60,638 bases of DNA from Candidatus Nitrosopolaris wilkensis (GTDB lineage Archaea > Thermoproteota > Nitrososphaeria > Nitrososphaerales > Nitrososphaeraceae): assembly GCA_003176995.1 (NCBI GenBank), contig QHBN01000132.1:1-60638 (forward strand). Reading direction: 5' to 3'. A program made the position numbers and the translations under genes. Positions 46,408-56,026 of this stretch are shown here, in pieces. Each line of letters opens with the position of its first letter. The first letter of the stretch is position 1. The notes under the pieces were generated by a model. The model did no database searches and was not told where the DNA came from. It saw only the letters and a list, made by a program, of their open reading frames with translations.

Positions 46408-47820
46408 ATGATCGATATGGCGAAGGCCGGTGCAACTACTACAACAGCAACGCCCGATCTTTGCACTTTAAGCCAGGATACGATTCTTCATATCGGATTT
46501 GATGACACGGACTCAACATGTGGAAAATGCACGACGCATCTAGCATTTAAGATTACGGGATATTTACTAAAGAATCCAGATACAAAGTTCCTCGACTATC
46601 CGTTATTGGTTAGGTTAAATCCCAATATCCCAATGAAGACACGTGGGAATGGAGCAGTATGCTTAAGAGTTATGGCAAGAAACCACGAAAGAATAATTCA
46701 AGATATAAGACAACTTATCGAAAAAGAATCAGCCATAGGGATGGGTGCAAATCCTGGTGTAGCATTTTTAAATGGAGGACTAGTCCCGGAAGCGCTCAAG
46801 GAATTTGGTAGGTTTGCAATGTTTGATATTCTAAGTAAGCAAAAGGCGGAAAAAATAGCAAAAGAAAATTGCGTTCGCCATTTCACTTTTGGAAACGGTC
46901 AAGGCTTAGTAGGCTCGCTAGCTGCAATTGGTAGTTTGGAAGATGGAGATCACACGTTTGAGGCTATAGCATACAGAAAGTGTAAGAACTATGGGACAAC
47001 GAGACAAATAAATGCGACTAGAGTAATTCAGTATGATAAGAGAACTTTTCCAAATACCTTCAGTAACTATGATCAAAACCACAGACGTGTGTTGATTGCT
47101 CCACACGGTCCAGATCCCGTTTTTTGCGGTATAAGAGGTGAAAGTCCAGAAGTTGTGGTTTCATCGTTAGAATGGTTACAGCCGGAAGAGATCTTGGAAG
47201 GATATATGGTCTTTCGCTCAAATCAAGGAACTAATATGCATCTGCAGAATGAATTGAAGTTATCAGCAATCAGAGTTTACATGGCTGGTTACGTACGCGG
47301 TAAGGTTATCACAAAACCGCAAACCATACAAGGAGGACATGTAATCTTCGGAATTAAGGATTCTGGCGGCGTTACAGGTTCGGCCGCAGTATATGAACCA
47401 ACTGGTCTGACAAAGATCGCTTCTCAAATGGAAATAGGAGATGTGATCGAGATAGGATGTGGTGTCCGAAAAGCAACATGTAATCGTTCTCCAATATTAA
47501 ATGTGGAATACATTTCTATCTTGAAAATTGTACAGATATGGGATCTGACTAATCCGCCCTGCAAATATTGTACGAAGAAAATGAAATCGGAAGGAAAGAA
47601 CAAGGGATTTCAATGCGACAGGTGTCGCTACAAGGACGGCAATGCCAAGAAAATCCCAGTGCTTCGGGATAGAGATGTCCTGACCGGGCTCTATGTTCCG
47701 ACGCCGAAATCTCATAGGCATTTAACCAAGCCCCTCCACAGATATGGTATGGAAAAGAAGTCATTAGGCTTTAATCCAAGATCGAAATTAATAGCAAGAT
47801 GGTTTTTTACCTCGTCTTGA
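46408..47820 (+). CDS. tiaS: tRNA(Ile2) agmatinylcytidine synthetase
   Basis: A 470-aa TiaS, which uses ATP and agmatine to modify C34 of the CAU-anticodon tRNA-Ile so that it reads AUA. Signatures: HIGFDDTDSTCGKCTTHLA at about 28-46, MKTRGNGAVCLRV, MGANPGVAFLNG, an OB-fold region (VYMAGYVRGKVITKP) and a C-terminal zinc ribbon (CKYCTKKM..CDRCRY). All domains are present, full length. The start is ATG 46408; ATG 46417 is possible. The initiator tRNA lies 9 bp beyond its stop on the opposite strand. Confidence 0.95.
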   Translation: MIDMAKAGATTTTATPDLCTLSQDTILHIGFDDTDSTCGKCTTHLAFKITGYLLKNPDTKFLDYPLLVRLNPNIPMKTRGNGAVCLRVMARNHERIIQDIRQLIEKESAIGMGANPGVAFLNGGLVPEALKEFGRFAMFDILSKQKAEKIAKENCVRHFTFGNGQGLVGSLAAIGSLEDGDHTFEAIAYRKCKNYGTTRQINATRVIQYDKRTFPNTFSNYDQNHRRVLIAPHGPDPVFCGIRGESPEVVVSSLEWLQPEEILEGYMVFRSNQGTNMHLQNELKLSAIRVYMAGYVRGKVITKPQTIQGGHVIFGIKDSGGVTGSAAVYEPTGLTKIASQMEIGDVIEIGCGVRKATCNRSPILNVEYISILKIVQIWDLTNPPCKYCTKKMKSEGKNKGFQCDRCRYKDGNAKKIPVLRDRDVLTGLYVPTPKSHRHLTKPLHRYGMEKKSLGFNPRSKLIARWFFTSS

Positions 47821-47828
47821 AAAATTAG

Positions 47829-47955
47829 TAGCGGGGGGTTGATTTGAACCTGCGGCCACCTGCGAAACGCAAAAGTGGAAACCGCTCTGCGGGTTATGAG
47901 CCCGCCGGGATCACCTAGCCTCACTTTTATAAGGATCTGGCTTCCCCACCCCGCT
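47829..47955 (-). tRNA. Initiator tRNA-Met (CAU) with two apparent introns
   Basis: Read leftward the gene gives acceptor AGCGGGG/CCCCGCT, D-stem GGGA/TCCC, anticodon stem GCGGG/CCCGC with loop CTCATAA, and a T arm GGTTG-TTCAAAT-CAACC. A1-U72 and the GGG/CCC anticodon stem are initiator hallmarks. The arms only form if two inserts are removed: about 22 nt in the D loop (near 47915-47936) and about 30 nt in the T-stem (near 47850-47879). Removal leaves a normal 75-nt tRNA. The second insert itself folds (CCAC/GTGG, TGCG/CGCA). No intron at the canonical 37/38 site; CCA is not encoded. Splice points are accurate only to a few bases. Confidence 0.85.
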
Positions 47956-47975
47956 GACAAACATCCTCTGCAAAG

Positions 47976-47987
47976 GTATAATATATC
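47976..47987 (-). promoter_or_regulatory. TATA box of the initiator tRNA gene
   Basis: On the gene strand ATATATTATACC, centred 26 bp before the tRNA 5' end at 47955, the classical archaeal spacing. Confidence 0.6.
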
Positions 47988-48212
47988 TCTGTTTCCTTTT
48001 GCATTCTCTGATAGGTACTTCCTTGTAAGTTGCGATTAACCACTATAGATACAACCAAGGGTTTAGTCAAATATTGCAGAGTAGAGCTGCCTCTAATCGA
48101 TTAATGCAATAACTTTAATTGATAATTATGTTAGCTAATATGAGTAATCATTAGTCAGCAACGCCTCGATATGTTTACATTCATATGACCTACTGGTACA
48201 GATAATAGAAAA

Positions 48213-49523
48213 ATGTTTCCAATAAGGAGGCTACCGGAGTGGGGTATAGAACCCATTCCGCCAAAAGATAGATCGCTTAGAGGAATCGAGTACTTTGTGC
48301 TCTGGTCAAGCCTAGGCGTGGGACTACTAGTTTTCTCTGCGGGATCTCTTCTAACAGCCGCTCGGTTTATTGATGCGATACCTGCAATTATAGTCGGTTC
48401 TATTGCAGGCTCTTTGCTTCTCGCCCTTGCAGGAAAGATTGGGAGCGATCATGCAGTTCCATCTCTCATAAGCACCCGACCGTCTTTTGGTATTCATGGT
48501 GCTTCTATTCCTGCCATATTAAACGTAATGCAGCTGATCGGATGGACTGTATTTGAAATTATGATAATGTCAAAAGCTACTGAAATCCTAACAGGGGATC
48601 GAATCCCATATTATCTTTGCACTATTCTATTCGGAGCTTTCGTTATTCTGCTTGGTATTGTGGGCCCACTTACGGTCGTAAGACAGTGGTTGGAAAAATT
48701 TGCGATCTGGGTGGTATATGCCGCATCGTTTCTGATAATTATCAATCTTTTGATGTCAGGACATCTTTCGAAACTGCTATCAGCATCTGGAGGAGCTGGA
48801 ATGTCCTTCTTCTCTGCCCTCGATATTGTAATAGCTTTACCCGTATCATGGATGCCGCTTGTAGCTGATTATAACAGGTTTGCAAAAGATAGCAAGGGCG
48901 CCTTTAGGGGCACATTTATGGGTTTTGCAATTACTAACATCTTGTTTTATTTTGGAGGCGTACTAGTTGGCAATTCTGATGTTGTTGCGATAATTCTTGC
49001 AATACAATCAATATTTTTCGGGTTTCTTTTGTTTATGTTTATTTTACACGAGACTACTAATGCATTTGCAGATGTTTATTCTTCATCAGTTTCTACTCAA
49101 AGTATATTTCACAAAATTAAACAGCGGCATTTGATAACTGGTTTTACAGCCCTTAGTACTGTTCTTGCCATGATGATTCCTATCTCCCAGTATGAGACCT
49201 TTATTCTTTTGATAGGATCTGTTTTCGTACCATTATTTGGGGTTGTTCTGTCAGACTACTATATTGTCAAGCGGCGGCAATATACACAGGATATGATGTA
49301 CGGAAAAAATGTCCTAAAAATTGGATTTCCGGCAATTGTTGCATGGTCGTTTGGTGTATTGCTGTATTATCTTTTATCCTCGCTGTCTCCAATTTACATT
49401 CTTCAATGGTCTCAGATTGGTGCAACAATTCCAAGCTTTATTGGATCTTCTTTACTTTATTTAGGAATAGTACAAAGAATTAAGTGGATAGGAGTGTTAG
49501 AAGGATTAAGGTATTGGAGATAA
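48213..49523 (+). CDS. NCS1-family nucleobase/cytosine permease
   Basis: A 436-aa membrane transporter with about 12 hydrophobic spans. N-terminal GIEPIPPKDRSLRG and RP-SFGIHGASIPAILN (about 85-101) are the NCS1 signatures (cytosine/purine/allantoin/thiamine permeases). The substrate cannot be fixed: candidates are cytosine, hydantoin/allantoin or thiamine precursors, moved by cation symport. It is followed by a second transporter on the same strand after 147 bp, likely with its own promoter. Located in the cell membrane. Confidence 0.88.
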   Translation: MFPIRRLPEWGIEPIPPKDRSLRGIEYFVLWSSLGVGLLVFSAGSLLTAARFIDAIPAIIVGSIAGSLLLALAGKIGSDHAVPSLISTRPSFGIHGASIPAILNVMQLIGWTVFEIMIMSKATEILTGDRIPYYLCTILFGAFVILLGIVGPLTVVRQWLEKFAIWVVYAASFLIIINLLMSGHLSKLLSASGGAGMSFFSALDIVIALPVSWMPLVADYNRFAKDSKGAFRGTFMGFAITNILFYFGGVLVGNSDVVAIILAIQSIFFGFLLFMFILHETTNAFADVYSSSVSTQSIFHKIKQRHLITGFTALSTVLAMMIPISQYETFILLIGSVFVPLFGVVLSDYYIVKRRQYTQDMMYGKNVLKIGFPAIVAWSFGVLLYYLLSSLSPIYILQWSQIGATIPSFIGSSLLYLGIVQRIKWIGVLEGLRYWR

Positions 49524-49670
49524 CGATCTATTCTGTTGGATAATATCCTCCAATATTCATATGAACGAACATGAGAAACTCTTTTTCATAAAACATTGTG
49601 AAATCCGACTTTACAAATTTCTAAACCTTTAATTACTATTGGACATATCAGGGCGAGAGTAGATAGAATA

Positions 49671-52037
49671 TTGTCTACCCGCTACAACGATGACACGCCG
49701 TCACAAGAACACTTAGTCCGTTCATTGGGTTTTGTGGACGTCATGATGATCGGTATAGCGGGGCTAGTTGGAGGAGCTATATTTGTCCTCACTGGTCCAG
49801 CAATTGGTCTCGCAGGGGGTTCTGTTATTGTTGCCTTTATAATTAATGCAATAATCACTCTTTTTACGGCCATGGGATATGCAGAGCTTGGCTCCGCTAT
49901 ACCAGAAGCTGGCGGCGGTTACCTGTGGGTTAGGGAAGGATTACCAAGGCCAAATGCTTTCATAAGTGGCTGGATGGCGTGGTTTGCACATATCGTTGCT
50001 GGAAGCTTGTACGCTGTAGGATTTGGGTCATTTCTTTTTAGTCTATTGAAAATGGTAAATATTCTTGGAGACCATCCCCTGTTAGGAATTATTCCTTTTG
50101 ATAAGTTAATAGCAGTAGCCTCGATTGCTGCTTTTACATACATCAATGTTAAAGGAGTTTCAGAGACAGGCAAAGCTGGAACAATAGTCACAGTAGTTCA
50201 GCTCGGAGCCATCGCCGCTTTGATAGGTGCAGGTTGTTGGACGATTCATACTCATCCAAACTGGAAAGCAAATTTTGCTGATTTTCTGCCAAATGGCATA
50301 GGCGGGATTGTTGCTGCTATGGGTTTGACATTCATCGCGTTTGAGGGCTACGAGATAATAGTACAAACAGGAGAAGAGGTAAAGAATCCAAAGAAAAATA
50401 TTCCAAGGGCCATTTTTACCTCTCTAGCAATCGTAGTTGTTCTGTACTGTCTTGTTGCCTTTGTTTCCATAGGCGCGATATTTCCTCCAGGTGTTCCAGC
50501 ATGGAAATACATAGGTCATTACGGTGATCTGGGTATCACGAAAGCTGCTGCACTCTTTCTTCCATATGGGGCGTTTATAGTGCTGGGGGGAGGTATTGTC
50601 TCCAGCTTAGCAGCATTAAATGCCACTACATTTTCCTCTTCTAGGGTTTCGTTTGCTATGGGCAGACACTACAATCTGCCACACCGGCTAAGCGCTATAC
50701 ATCCCAGACATAAAACACCCCATGTTGCCATCGGAATATCGGGTGTAATAATGGCGGTTATGGCTTATGCACTTCCTCTTGATCAGATAGCAGTTGCCGC
50801 TGGAGTAATTTTCTTGCTGCTGTTTACTCAGGTAAATATCGCCGTTATCAATATAAGAAGAATGTATGGCGATAAACTAAACTATGGATTTAAGATTCCT
50901 TTTTTTCCAATAATTCCAATTATAGGTGTCTTCCTTAAACTCGGTCTTGCGTTATATTTGTTAGTCACACAGCCTTTAAGTTGGGTTATCTCAGCTCTCT
51001 GGATATTAGTCGGATTTGCACTTTATCGTATGTATACTTTCAAAAAAGAAATTGAGCATTATGCCCCTCTGGTAACAAGCGAAGGGCATTTAACCAGAAA
51101 GGAATACAGAATCCTGATTCCATATACTCCAGAAAATCCTGACAGGTTGATAAAGTATGCAATAAGGGTTGCCAAAGACAATGACGGTGAAGTCAATGTA
51201 TTAAGAGTAATTACAGTGCCAAATCAAACACCACTATCTGCAGGAACCGCGTTCGCAGATGCTGCCAGAAAATCATTTGAACCGTTGGAAAAAATGCTAG
51301 AACAAGAGAAGATTTTGAATCACTATTTGGTTAGGATTTCTCATGATACAAGCGAGGCAGTATTGGCAACGATTGAAGAACAAAAAATTGATTTGCTAAT
51401 TACTGACTTTGAAACATACAGAAATAATAAGAAACTTCAAACGCTAAGCACCTGTAACGTGCTTGCTATTAGAACAACCGGAGATGACCTTACTTTATTT
51501 GAATCCTCAGTTGAAGGTAGTGAGGATTTGACACCTGTTGCACAAACGGCTGAACGGCGTCTGAAAAAGAATATGGTTGTTTTATATGATGGCGGATATC
51601 ATTCAGACCTCGTACTAAAAGCAACGAGCTGGATAGAACACTCCGGAAAGTTCAATGTGAGTGTATTAGCGGTAAATAAAAGACGTGAAGACCAACCTTT
51701 AGAGGACGGAAAGGAATTCGAGGATCATGTTGCTCAAGATAACAAGCGTAAAGAGTACCTCGAACAAGTCGGAGTTGAATTTAATGAAATTTATTTGTCA
51801 GAGGAAACAGGAAAGAATAGTGAAAAATTTGCCGATTTGATTCTATCTGCTGTTAACGCATCTCAACCTGATTTAGTAGTGACTGGCGCAACTATTGGAA
51901 AATTTAGCTTCTTCAATAACAGCCACTTGTTGTCTCTACTAGATCAGTTAAACTGTCCTGTCGTAATTGCAAGGGAATTCACGATTCCCGGTGTCCATCG
52001 TGCAAAGGCTTGGTTTCTGAAAGTCATCAGGTGGTGA
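49671..52037 (+). CDS. APC amino-acid permease fused to two UspA-like domains
   Basis: A 788-aa protein. Residues about 15-450 form 12 spans of the APC superfamily (LGFVDVMMIGIAGLVGGAIF, GYAELGSAIPEAGGGYLW, FIAFEGYEIIVQTGEEVKNPKKNIPRAI given in parts). Two universal-stress-protein-like cytosolic domains follow, about 470-600 (YRILIPYTPENPDRLIKYA) and 620-775 (NMVVLYDGGYHSDLVLKA). Such fusions occur in archaea and bacteria and may let nucleotide binding control uptake; substrate unknown. The start is TTG 49671. Confidence 0.9.
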   Translation: MSTRYNDDTPSQEHLVRSLGFVDVMMIGIAGLVGGAIFVLTGPAIGLAGGSVIVAFIINAIITLFTAMGYAELGSAIPEAGGGYLWVREGLPRPNAFISGWMAWFAHIVAGSLYAVGFGSFLFSLLKMVNILGDHPLLGIIPFDKLIAVASIAAFTYINVKGVSETGKAGTIVTVVQLGAIAALIGAGCWTIHTHPNWKANFADFLPNGIGGIVAAMGLTFIAFEGYEIIVQTGEEVKNPKKNIPRAIFTSLAIVVVLYCLVAFVSIGAIFPPGVPAWKYIGHYGDLGITKAAALFLPYGAFIVLGGGIVSSLAALNATTFSSSRVSFAMGRHYNLPHRLSAIHPRHKTPHVAIGISGVIMAVMAYALPLDQIAVAAGVIFLLLFTQVNIAVINIRRMYGDKLNYGFKIPFFPIIPIIGVFLKLGLALYLLVTQPLSWVISALWILVGFALYRMYTFKKEIEHYAPLVTSEGHLTRKEYRILIPYTPENPDRLIKYAIRVAKDNDGEVNVLRVITVPNQTPLSAGTAFADAARKSFEPLEKMLEQEKILNHYLVRISHDTSEAVLATIEEQKIDLLITDFETYRNNKKLQTLSTCNVLAIRTTGDDLTLFESSVEGSEDLTPVAQTAERRLKKNMVVLYDGGYHSDLVLKATSWIEHSGKFNVSVLAVNKRREDQPLEDGKEFEDHVAQDNKRKEYLEQVGVEFNEIYLSEETGKNSEKFADLILSAVNASQPDLVVTGATIGKFSFFNNSHLLSLLDQLNCPVVIAREFTIPGVHRAKAWFLKVIRW

Positions 52038-52763
52038 TGTTCTTATTGTCCTAGAGTTGATATTTCTATATGCAAAATGCCTTCCATAGTTGTTATTTGA
52101 ATGCAAAGTACGGCGTACCCTCCAGGGAGGAAGACCATGAAAACCACATCATTCCTCTCAAGTTCCTCGGTTAGAAATATTAGAATCCGACACACTGACT
52201 TAAAGTCTCTAGACGAAGGTGACAATATAATAGGGGATTATTTTTTCATTATTTTTACACAAAATCTCAAAAACAAAGGTTACGAATGAGCGTGCGAATT
52301 GCCCTTTTTAAAATTCGTCATGAATGTCTGTATAATTACCCAAAATCGGCAGGATAGGCCCAAAATTTTGGCAACTGAACCTAACCTCGACACAATTATA
52401 CTGGAAATAATTGGCACATACAACGGATATACGCTACACTTTAGATCCGATTACTACTGCCTGAAATCTCTAATTTAGCTGTATTGAAAGGCAGGACTGC
52501 TATTCTAAAAATGGATGTAATAAAAGATGCAAGCTAGAAAATCTGTATGAAATCAGAATAAATGAAGAGGCTCAATGCGCCCGATATGTTTCGCAGTGAT
52601 CTCTTCCTTGAATTGCAGGAACCCAGATCCAGAAACCTGATATGCTACGTTCAGAATATACTGCGACAAGATTATCACCTCCAAAGTTTGAAAGTGTATC
52701 GGTACTGCAACAACCACTTTGTGCAGACCATCGAGACAGGATGGTGCTACAATCTACGGAGAA
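52038..52763. other. 0.7-kb gene-poor stretch
   Basis: A minus-strand 60-codon frame (52043-52225, containing RNDVVFMVFLPGGYAVLC) and a plus-strand 75-codon frame (52562-52789) have no recognisable features and remain unproven. No repeats or RNAs seen. Confidence 0.35.
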
Positions 52764-52976
52764 CTATCCTGATGCATATTCCTTATTGAACGTCTCTGCA
52801 AGCCTATTAATGACCTCTTTTGCCTCAGCAACCTTCTTCAACGCGACAAAGTATTCATCTTTCACGTTTTGGTTAGCGCCAATATGTCCTTTGTAGTCGT
52901 CTAATTTTCTTTCAAGTTTGTTTATGCCATCTATTAGATCTTGCTGCCAACTGACCGGGCTTTCATTATTCGACAT
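52764..52976 (-). CDS. Small helical protein (70 aa)
   Basis: A 70-residue acidic, probably two-helix protein (QQDLIDGINKLERKLDDYK and KDEYFVALKKVAEAKEVIN), lacking Cys and membrane spans; heptad spacing suggests a short coiled coil. Starts MSNNESPVSW after an AT-rich leader. Composition is strongly protein-like. Function unknown and no clear neighbour. Confidence 0.65.
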   Translation of the reverse strand: MSNNESPVSWQQDLIDGINKLERKLDDYKGHIGANQNVKDEYFVALKKVAEAKEVINRLAETFNKEYASG

Positions 52977-53488
52977 ATCTCTATTAATTTCAGTTCGGTC
53001 ATATGTCCGTTTGTCTCACCGAGATATTACTATACCGCGGTGAGAAATTAGACATAAACCCCTTGTCTATCTGGTTGGTCAATTCCGCCCAGACTTTCGT
53101 CTAGAACGATGTTCCGGAGCTATCGTTAGATCTCTCAAGAGCATTTTTTTGTCCCTGCTGTGGGACGCAACTAAGAGGTTCACCCTACCAATAGGAAAAC
53201 TGAGAAAAAATCAACAATCAAAACTGCTAGTACAAAGTTTAACAAATGAATGTTGAAAAGCTGCACCTCCAAATAATTTTAATTGTGATCGTCTTGGATC
53301 TTCCAGTTGGGATCGACGCAACGCCTTACACTCGTGCTTCCAAGATTAGATTGAAAGAATCCAGACATTCAAGGATCATTTGGCACGAATATGGAAGTAA
53401 TACACCTGTTGGCTCTTCGACTCCTGGTGTCCTTGGATCAAAGCAAGTCAATACCTTAATTCTATTATGACACTATCATGATGAAGTT
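52977..53488. other. Gene-poor stretch
   Basis: A plus-strand 74-codon frame (53246-53470, containing GSSTPGVLGSKQV) cannot be supported. A near-palindrome ACCGCGGTGAG occurs near 53035. Otherwise nothing visible. Confidence 0.3.
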
Positions 53489-53845
53489 CTAAACTGTGCC
53501 CAAAGCATCTATTGGAAATCTAAGAGTAGACTTGATTAATCTAACGATAGGAATGTAAATGGAATGAGGATTGGTACCAACACCATTTAGGAAGTTAAAC
53601 TCACCGGTCATCTTATCCAATTCCACAAATTTCTTGTTTGGTTTTTCGTTAAGGATATGATAATGGGCAACAATAGCACCGACCATACCAGTATGAATGA
53701 AAAGTATTTCTTTATCACGATAAGTTATGTAATAAAGTAGTGGTGTAATAGTCATAAAGGATTGTGATGTATAAAGCATAACATTTAGCATATCCTTCAA
53801 ATTCTCGTATTCTAAATAGGTAGTAAACCATTCATTTTGCGACAT
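53489..53845 (-). CDS. Hypothetical protein (118 aa)
   Basis: A 118-aa protein, MSQNEWFTTYLEYENLKDML then ITPLLYYITYRDKEILFI, alternating strands and helices like a small sensor fold, and C-terminal SIYIPIVRLIKSTLRFPID. No membrane span long enough, no metal ligands. A TATAATAAAC element about 25 bp upstream on its strand supports expression. Family not recognised. Confidence 0.65.
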   Translation of the reverse strand: MSQNEWFTTYLEYENLKDMLNVMLYTSQSFMTITPLLYYITYRDKEILFIHTGMVGAIVAHYHILNEKPNKKFVELDKMTGEFNFLNGVGTNPHSIYIPIVRLIKSTLRFPIDALGTV

Positions 53846-54262
53846 AAGTTGAAACGTTTTTTATTGTTTATTATACCTTTATGCTATCAGTCGGAGTAAT
53901 GAACAGGTACAGGACTTGGACGTTCAAAGTTCTAGCAAAAATAGGAGGAGTCAATTAGTTTTTACGCAGGTTTAACTAAAGGAGTGGTGTGCATACAGGT
54001 TTACAAAGAGCTCGGAAAGAAAAAATGCATCATTGCATCATCCGTATATTGCTTTATTAAAAACATTCTATGACACACGCTCCGTTATGTTGAACCACCG
54101 ACAATAGAATATTGGTTAAACAATGTTGGCTAGACGCAAGTATCACGCGTTCACAGTTGCTTAAAGTAGAGTTTGTGTGTAAGAAGGATTGGGCCTTCGC
54201 TGCATCTATCCATCTAAACTGTGAAATTGACATGCTAATAACTTTTTCTGACGCAGAATCTT
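53846..54262. other. Gene-poor stretch with relics possible
   Basis: Promoter of the minus-strand gene at its left end. A plus-strand 74-codon frame (54112-54336) overlaps the lipase start in another frame and looks like chance. No other feature. Confidence 0.3.
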
Positions 54263-55077
54263 TTGATGAAAACTATTGGGATTGTATCCGTAATTGCTTC
54301 AGTGATAATAGTGATGATAATAACCAGTATTGGTAGTGGACCATTCCTTTCTATCGTGGTGATAGCCTATGGCCAACGATCTAATACCAATAGTAGTGCT
54401 GCAATAGGCTATACTGCACCAAAAAAACTACTTCCTGTACTCTTGATACATGGTTATCTATCAGACGCAGCGGTATGGAATAAATGGCAGCATTTGCTTA
54501 AAAAAGATGGTATCCCTGCATTTCCTATAACTTTTCAACAATAAGATGACAAATGTGGATCCGCTGCAGACCATGCAAACGAATTATCAAAGAAAATTGG
54601 AGAGATTAAGAGTGAAACAGGACAGGACCGAGTGAATATAGTTGGTCATAGTAAAGGGGGATTGGATGCAAGAGTATACTTAGCTAACCGTACCTATAAT
54701 GTTGCCAATCTTATAATGATTGGAACCCCAAACGCAGGTTCACCTTTAGCTCAATCAAGCATCATATGCGCACCGGCCGTATATGATTTGAAACCCGGAG
54801 CAGTAGATAATCTAGTAAAATGAATTCAAATACCAAATACTACACTATTGCTGGCAACTGGAATCCTAGCGTAGGAAACTGTCCTCTGTATTTATTCTGG
54901 CCCATGGAACAGACTGGGTACAATAATCTTCCCAAACCTAATGATGGATTAGTACCTGTATCAAGTGTTGAGTCTCAGGGATATTTTCATAGTCTCGGAC
55001 ATACTAATAGTTGTCATACTAATTTGCTAGGCGAATATGAATATGGTTTATCAAGAGACATACTGTTTGGAAAGTAA
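54263..55077 (+). pseudogene. Secreted lipase/esterase gene with a nonsense codon and a frameshift
   Basis: An alpha/beta-hydrolase of the small bacterial lipase type. Signal segment VIASVIIVMIITSIG, oxyanion region VLLIHGYLSDAAVW, then an in-frame TAA at 54542-54544; the same frame continues with NIVGHSKGGLDARVYLA (nucleophile Ser in GHSKG) to a TGA at 54821-54823. The next frame resumes at once with MNSNTKYYTIAGNWNP and ends after NDGLVPVSSVES and SLGHTNSCH, carrying the acid and His regions. The shift falls in an AAAA run (four A where five would keep frame). Two lesions suggest real decay rather than one sequencing error. Confidence 0.8.
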
Positions 55078-55315
55078 TACTATATGTGGAAGCTCTTGCA
55101 TTAGACCTAATTTGTTGTGTGACAAAAGTTCTCACTGCTTGGACATCGGTTACCACGTCCGATATCTCATGTCATAAAATGCATTTAAGTCGTCCATAGA
55201 AGATATATGTGTTATAGATGGCATGAAGGGTAGACTAGCAACAATTTGTTTCTAATATGCCAGACAATAATCGTGCTTGATACTTTAAAGAATAAAGCTG
55301 TCCATATGGTGCAAC

Positions 55316-55990
55316 ATGAGTCAAATTTCTACCGACAAACCGACGCAAGAAACCTCAAATCAGTTGGCTGAAATAGCTGGACAAATTATCGATAAATCGA
55401 TAGGCAAGAATATGTCGATGAATTATGATTTCCAGAAGCTCACAATCGAGATCCCAAAAGCCGAAGGGCCTGGGGTAAGCATATGGACAGTGTCCCATGG
55501 ACAATAACCGGCAAGATAATAATTACGAGCGAAGCTTATGATAAAAACAACCGGGTTAAGAAACGAGATGTTCTGTATGATAGTACTTGATGATAACCAC
55601 CTTCACATAGATGAGCAAATCCTATAGCAGATAGATGAGCAAATCCTATAGCAGATTGGTTAGTCAGACCCATGAGGACAGCACAAACAGGTTCAATCAA
55701 GCTCGATAGAAGGCCAGCCTGCCGTAAAAATAGACATAATTGATTATGGAAATAAAATAATTGTAGAACTTGTGCAGCCAGTATTTTTCAGGACAACTGA
55801 TGACGAAGCAGGCTTATTTGATAAACTAAAAAACCGCAAAAGAATTTGCCAAGAAACCTACTGATATTGGTATGACAATTTCATCCCTCAGAGGAGGCAA
55901 GGAAGCAATAACCCTAGGAAAAGATGCCAAACCAACACTTTCAAAAAGAATAACTAGAAGTGACGATGTACAAATAAATAGCGTGATTTA
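55316..55990 (+). pseudogene. Broken gene of unknown function
   Basis: The first frame (MSQISTDKPTQETSNQLAEI to IEIPKAEGPGG) is followed after a shift near 55475 by DSVPWTITGKIIITSEAYDK, a TGA, a 24-bp tandem duplication, then DYGNKIIVELVQPVFFR and, after a shift in a run of A near 55837, TAKEFAKKPTDIGMTISSL. The pieces are colinear and protein-like, so a single gene was lost by several indels. Family not recognised. Confidence 0.65.
55609..55656. repeat. Perfect tandem duplication of 24 bp
   Basis: The unit, starting AGATGAGCAAAT and ending AGCAGAT, occupies 55609-55632 and 55633-55656 with no mismatch, inside a decayed gene. Its length equals that of the tandem duplication at 17235-17282, with a different sequence. 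Confidence 0.9.
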
Positions 55991-56026
55991 AAAAGCAGGC
56001 AAGCATGCAACTAATTGCAAGAGACA

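Noticed and set aside
47829-47955. The CAU tRNA as tRNA-Ile2, the substrate of the neighbouring TiaS
   Set aside because: A1-U72 and the three G-C pairs GGG/CCC of the anticodon stem identify the initiator; adjacency to tiaS is therefore coincidental.
54542-54544. TAA in the lipase as a recoded sense codon
   Set aside because: A second lesion (frameshift at about 54820) follows; no other gene here uses in-frame TAA, and archaeal recoding affects TAG or TGA.
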